Below are positions 23,343 through 26,807 of a stretch of 26,807 nt of DNA, in pieces. The translations under genes were made by a program, and so were the position numbers. The DNA is from Desulfurellales bacterium (lineage in GTDB: Bacteria; Campylobacterota_A; Desulfurellia; Desulfurellales; Hippeaceae), in NCBI GenBank assembly GCA_027074255.1, contig JALTDI010000108.1, positions 1-26,807 on the forward strand. Reading direction: 5' to 3'. A model generated the notes under the pieces. The model saw nothing but the letters and a program-made list of their open reading frames with translations, ran no database searches and was not told the origin of the DNA. Each line of letters begins with the position of its first letter. Positions within the stretch are counted from its first letter, which is position 1.

Positions 23343-25129
23343 TGAACATTGTTGAGCGTTTTAAAAATTATATAAAGGTTATAGATTCTGAGGTTGATGT
23401 TAATCTTGAAATGGCTCATATAGCCTATGCCGAGGCTAAAAAGGAAGAGCCGAAAATTTTGCTTTTCAATAAACCCGTCGATAAAAAACTAAATAAGAAA
23501 TACTCCATGCCCGTTTTGATGAATCTTTTTGCAAATGAACGTATTGCAGTTGAGATATTAGGGGCTCACCCGGACGAGATTGCAGAAAAAATAGAGAATG
23601 CTCTTAAAATGCAGCCCCCGAAAAATTTAAAAGATAAAATTGATATGTTTAAATTTTTATTCGGTATTAGACGCATATTCCCCAAAAGGTCAAGCAAAAG
23701 AGGACGCTGTCAAGCAAAAGAAATAAAAAGCTTGGATGATTTGCCGATATTAAAGACCTGGCCCAAAGACGGAGGAAAATTTATCACTATGGGTCAAGTT
23801 TATACTCATAGTATAGACGGGCAGATAAATAATGTCGGAATGTATAGGCTGCAGGCCTATGGCAAGAGCACTCTCGGTATGCACTGGCAGATTCATAAAG
23901 ATTCAAATCATATTTTTCATCAATATAAAAAAGCTAACAAAAAAATGCCTGTAACAGTGGCTATCGGGGGTGACCCTCTTTATAGCTGGTGCGCAACCGC
24001 TCCTTTGCCTCAGGGTATATTTGAGCTTTTGCTCTATGGGTTTATAAGAAATACAAACCCTATTTTGGTTAAGAGCCTCACAAACGATATATATGTGCCC
24101 GAAAATGCGGACATCATAATCGAGGGGTTTGTTGATCCTATCAACGAGCGTATTGAGGGTCAATTCGGAGATCATACGGGATATTATACACCCAAAGAAC
24201 CTTACCCCGTTATGGAGGTTACGAAAATTACTTCAAAGAAATCACCGATTTTCCTTGCAACGGTTGTCGGCAAACCGCCTTTGGAGGATAAGTATCTCGG
24301 ATGGATAACAGAAAGGGTTTTCCTTCCGCTTATTAGGATGCAGTCTCCCGATTTAATAGATTATAAGATGCCGGAAAACGGAGTATTTCACAACCTTATA
24401 CTGTGCAGGATATCTCCGAAATATCCCGGACATTCATTGCAGATTATGCACTCATTGTGGGGCAGCGGACAGATGAGTTTTGTTAAACATGCGGTTTTTG
24501 TTGATGAGGACGCTCCGCCTTTAACGGATTATAAACAATTGGCCGATTATGTGCTGAACAGACTTTCTAAGGAGAAAGTATTGGTTACAAAGGGCATTTT
24601 GGATGCACTTGACCATTCGTCTCCCGAAGCCTTGGTCGGAGGTAAACTCGGTATAGATGCAACCGGGGATACGGTTGAAAAACACGTAGAAATTTTAAAA
24701 GACAATGAACTTTTTGAAAGAATGAAACTGATTGATAAGAGTATAACAAACATAAAACAGTATTGTAAGGACAGTGCGAACCCAGTAACCATCATTGCCG
24801 TGAAAAAAGACAAGCCCGTAAGGATAATTTTTGAAAGTCTAAGAGGTCTGCATAGGTTCCTTTCCGTTGTGATTTTTGTTGACGATATAAATAATGTGAA
24901 TAATCCGTATATGCTTGTTTGGCGCATAGTCAATAATATAGATGCCCTAAGGGATGTCTGGATTGACGACATAATAGGTGTTGATGCTACGACCAAAAGC
25001 AAAAAAGACGGATTTATGAGACAGTGGCCGGATGATGTTGTGTGCGATAGAGACACCTTTTATAGTTTGAAGAAGAAGGGCTTGATAGATATAGACGAAA
25101 AAACAATAATAGACTTTCAGCTTTTATGA
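23339..25129 (+). CDS. UbiD-family decarboxylase, MqnL-like
   Basis: The 596-residue protein belongs to the UbiD prenyl-FMN decarboxylases: NNVGMYRLQAYG (164-175) with the cofactor-binding Asn and Arg, APLPQG, EGQFGDHTGYY (273-283) with the catalytic Glu/Asp elements, and RMQSPDLIDYKMPE. A length near 600 fits the group found in Campylobacter and relatives and tied to the futalosine menaquinone pathway (removal of the naphthoate carboxyl). This would suit a menaquinone respirer, but UbiD also acts on aromatic acids, and no UbiX or UbiA partner is present here. Confidence 0.85.
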   Translation: MMNIVERFKNYIKVIDSEVDVNLEMAHIAYAEAKKEEPKILLFNKPVDKKLNKKYSMPVLMNLFANERIAVEILGAHPDEIAEKIENALKMQPPKNLKDKIDMFKFLFGIRRIFPKRSSKRGRCQAKEIKSLDDLPILKTWPKDGGKFITMGQVYTHSIDGQINNVGMYRLQAYGKSTLGMHWQIHKDSNHIFHQYKKANKKMPVTVAIGGDPLYSWCATAPLPQGIFELLLYGFIRNTNPILVKSLTNDIYVPENADIIIEGFVDPINERIEGQFGDHTGYYTPKEPYPVMEVTKITSKKSPIFLATVVGKPPLEDKYLGWITERVFLPLIRMQSPDLIDYKMPENGVFHNLILCRISPKYPGHSLQIMHSLWGSGQMSFVKHAVFVDEDAPPLTDYKQLADYVLNRLSKEKVLVTKGILDALDHSSPEALVGGKLGIDATGDTVEKHVEILKDNELFERMKLIDKSITNIKQYCKDSANPVTIIAVKKDKPVRIIFESLRGLHRFLSVVIFVDDINNVNNPYMLVWRIVNNIDALRDVWIDDIIGVDATTKSKKDGFMRQWPDDVVCDRDTFYSLKKKGLIDIDEKTIIDFQLL

Positions 25130-25138
25130 TAACAAAGC

Positions 25139-26539
25139 TTATGAAATCAGAGATTTGACAAGATTTAAAGCTTCGTCTTTTTTGCGTATTGTGCCGAGTA
25201 TTTGGGCTTTTTTTGTCTCTTTTAACAAAAAATCAAGTATTTTTTTATCCACTTTAAATGAATCGAGTATATCGTTGCCGTCAATAAGGCCTCTTTCTTG
25301 TATCTTAGGTTTTATAGAAAAGTAGAATTCGTTTGCCATGAATCTCAAAAACTCAACATATTTTTCTCTTTTTATGGCGCTTATTTTCCCCTTTGCCAAG
25401 GTGTCTGCAAGGGCAAAAAACAGCAGGTCTATTCCTTTCTCATCGTAATTGATAAAAAACTCTATTATATCATTTTTGCCAAGTTTATTTTTATCCCAAA
25501 GGGAGAATATGTATGAAGGCTCTATGTGTTTTTCTATAAAAAATTTTGTTAATTTTAATATCGATTTGCCGAATGTATATTCTTTTGCATATTTACTGAA
25601 TAGCTCCGAGCTTTTTTTCTCATGGTTCGGGAATTTTACCCTTCCGTCCTTGTTCACTATTTTTGAAAACGGTTTACCTGCATCATGAAAGATAGCCGCA
25701 AGTTTTAGGGATATTAATACCGTACCCTTTTTGGATGTAAAATGCATAAGATATTTTGTGTAGCATTTGCCGAGTATCCTCTCCAAACGATTGAATGACC
25801 ACTCGATAAAGTTATAGACACTCAACGAATGTGTTTTAACATCAAATAGGTGGTGTTCACTCTGAATACATCCGTTTGTTAAGGACAAATCCTCAAATAC
25901 AGAATCTATAACCGATGCTTTGTCCATTAAGAGCAGATAGGCAAATGTGTTGTTTAGGGAAAGGAATTTTTTCAATTCATCCGTTATCCTCTCCTTAGAT
26001 GTCGAGCTTAAAAGATTACTGTCCCTCTGCGCAGCCTTGAGCGTTGAGGGCTCTATGTCAAATCTGTTCAAAGCAGCAAGCCTGAACGCCCTTATAATCC
26101 TTACCGGGTCCTGTTTGAAACAGTCATCCCTGTTTATTCTAATAATTCTTTTTGATATGTCATCTTGACCCTTCAAAGGGTCTATAATTTCGTCCTTATC
26201 CAAGTCGTATGCAATGGAATTAATTGTAAAATCCCTTTTTTCCAAGTCTTTTTCAATAGAATTATTTCTCGGCAGGGTTAGGTCTATTGTTTTCAGCCTG
26301 CAAAATATTCTATACGTTATGAGCTTTTTTTCATACTTGATATATTTGCATTTGAGTTGAGATGTGAACCTATTAACAATTTTGTCTATATCACCGAAAA
26401 CAACAAAATCGTAATCCTGAGTCTCTTTTGAGAGAAAAAAATCCCTTATTGCGCCTCCCACAAGGTATATTTTTGCATTTTCTTCCGTTGAAATTTTATG
26501 AAGGTTGTTTATGTATAAGTCTATTATTTTTTCTTTCAT
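25139..26539 (-). CDS. cca: CCA-adding-type tRNA nucleotidyltransferase with HD domain
   Basis: The 466-residue protein has the class II nucleotidyltransferase motifs LVGGAIRD (26-33), DYDFVV (42-47), RDFTINSIAYDL (102-113) and RRAFR-type RIIRAFRLAALNRF (147-160), then an HD domain (IFHDAGKP, 283-290). It adds CCA, or C or A alone, to tRNA 3' ends; bacteria with a split CCA/A-adding pair have similar proteins. No good ribosome site is seen; GTG 26557 is an alternative six codons upstream. It is convergent with the UbiD gene, nine bases apart. Confidence 0.9.
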   Translation of the reverse strand: MKEKIIDLYINNLHKISTEENAKIYLVGGAIRDFFLSKETQDYDFVVFGDIDKIVNRFTSQLKCKYIKYEKKLITYRIFCRLKTIDLTLPRNNSIEKDLEKRDFTINSIAYDLDKDEIIDPLKGQDDISKRIIRINRDDCFKQDPVRIIRAFRLAALNRFDIEPSTLKAAQRDSNLLSSTSKERITDELKKFLSLNNTFAYLLLMDKASVIDSVFEDLSLTNGCIQSEHHLFDVKTHSLSVYNFIEWSFNRLERILGKCYTKYLMHFTSKKGTVLISLKLAAIFHDAGKPFSKIVNKDGRVKFPNHEKKSSELFSKYAKEYTFGKSILKLTKFFIEKHIEPSYIFSLWDKNKLGKNDIIEFFINYDEKGIDLLFFALADTLAKGKISAIKREKYVEFLRFMANEFYFSIKPKIQERGLIDGNDILDSFKVDKKILDFLLKETKKAQILGTIRKKDEALNLVKSLIS

Positions 26540-26696
26540 ATCTTTAAATATTATCACAAAGAGATAAAAAAATAAATAGAATTTATTAAGTTAAATGAAA
26601 ATTTGAATCCATCAACCTAAGGGGTATTTTTAGTGCAAAAAAGACAGAAGCGGTGTATATTTCATATTGTTTAAGATAGATGTTAAACTGTTTTTC

Positions 26697-26725
26697 TTGA
26701 CAAAATAACCCATTATAAAGATACT
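26697..26725 (+). promoter_or_regulatory. Predicted promoter for the histidyl-tRNA synthetase-family gene
   Basis: TTGACA (26697-26702) is perfect, with GATACT (26720-26725) 17 bases on. A GGAGGT site (26745-26750) follows. The rest of the AT-rich intergenic stretch 26558-26696 shows nothing else convincing. Confidence 0.5.
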
Positions 26726-26758
26726 CATCGTTGTTGGACTTTTTGGAGGTTTGTCGGT

Positions 26759-26807
26759 TTGGAGATTTTAAGAGGTTTTAAGGATGTGCTGCCTAAGGAT
26801 ATTGAAA
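26759..26807 (+). CDS. HisS/HisZ-family protein, first 16 codons only
   Basis: A TTG start eight bases after GGAGGT opens a frame to the window edge with the N-terminus MEILRGFKDVLPKDIE. RGFKDVLP is the N-terminal signature of histidyl-tRNA synthetases and of the related HisZ regulatory subunit of ATP phosphoribosyltransferase. Too little is visible to decide between the two. Confidence 0.7.
   Translation, partial: MEILRGFKDVLPKDIE

Noticed and set aside
1..26807. CRISPR arrays, tRNA or rRNA genes, transposons, phage genes
   Set aside because: No spaced direct repeats, cloverleaf-like sequences, transposase motifs or phage-type proteins were recognised on either strand.

Overview
This 26.8 kb window is AT-rich, Gram-negative bacterial DNA that is almost fully coding. 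Most genes lie on the + strand, many overlap by a few bases, and several starts are TTG or GTG behind good GGAGG-type sites. The gene content points to an anaerobic or microaerobic menaquinone respirer with a periplasm: lolA-like gene, Tat and Sec signal peptides, periplasmic c-type cytochromes, PDWY-type cytochrome b, large UbiD decarboxylase like that of the futalosine menaquinone route. Gene style and base composition would suit Deferribacterota or the Campylobacterota/Desulfurellia group, but the sequence alone does not settle this.

Region 1 (1-4202) is a housekeeping operon with overlapping genes: 3' part of greA, pyrK, pyrD (class 1B), a lolA-like gene, and an unusual fusion of a nucleosidase/phosphorylase-like domain with a spore-photoproduct-lyase-like radical SAM domain. 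A weak AT hairpin ends it.

Region 2 (4203-18385) is a nitrous oxide respiration (nos) locus. Its leader carries an FNR/DNR-type box placed as a class II activator site before an extended -10 promoter, a 23-codon leader ORF and a second promoter. The gene order is: nosZ (clade II active-site motif but a Tat signal), small helical protein A, monohaem cytochrome c, nosB-like, small helical protein B, nosL, nosD, nosG, nosH, nosF, a second nosL, nosY, a second shorter nosD, a membrane DOMON-domain protein, Rieske protein, cytochrome b, and a small cytochrome c with its own promoter. The likely electron path is menaquinol to NosGH and/or the Rieske/cytochrome b complex, then c-type cytochromes, then NosZ. 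NosD/F/Y and the two NosL proteins would serve copper-centre assembly. A strong terminator closes the region.

Region 3 (18452-21591) is a TMAO reductase module: a Tat-exported TorA-type molybdoenzyme with a serine Mo ligand, and a stand-alone SH3-plus-monohaem protein matching the C-terminal part of TorC. The tetrahaem NapC-like quinol dehydrogenase part is missing, so the reductase may draw electrons from the neighbouring Rieske/cytochrome b/cytochrome c system.

Region 4 (21593-26807) holds an ankyrin-repeat protein (-), a divergent metallo-beta-lactamase-fold protein and UbiD-family decarboxylase (+), a CCA-adding-type tRNA nucleotidyltransferase (-), and the first 16 codons of a histidyl-tRNA synthetase/HisZ-family gene (+). 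No tRNA, rRNA, CRISPR array, transposase or phage gene was seen.
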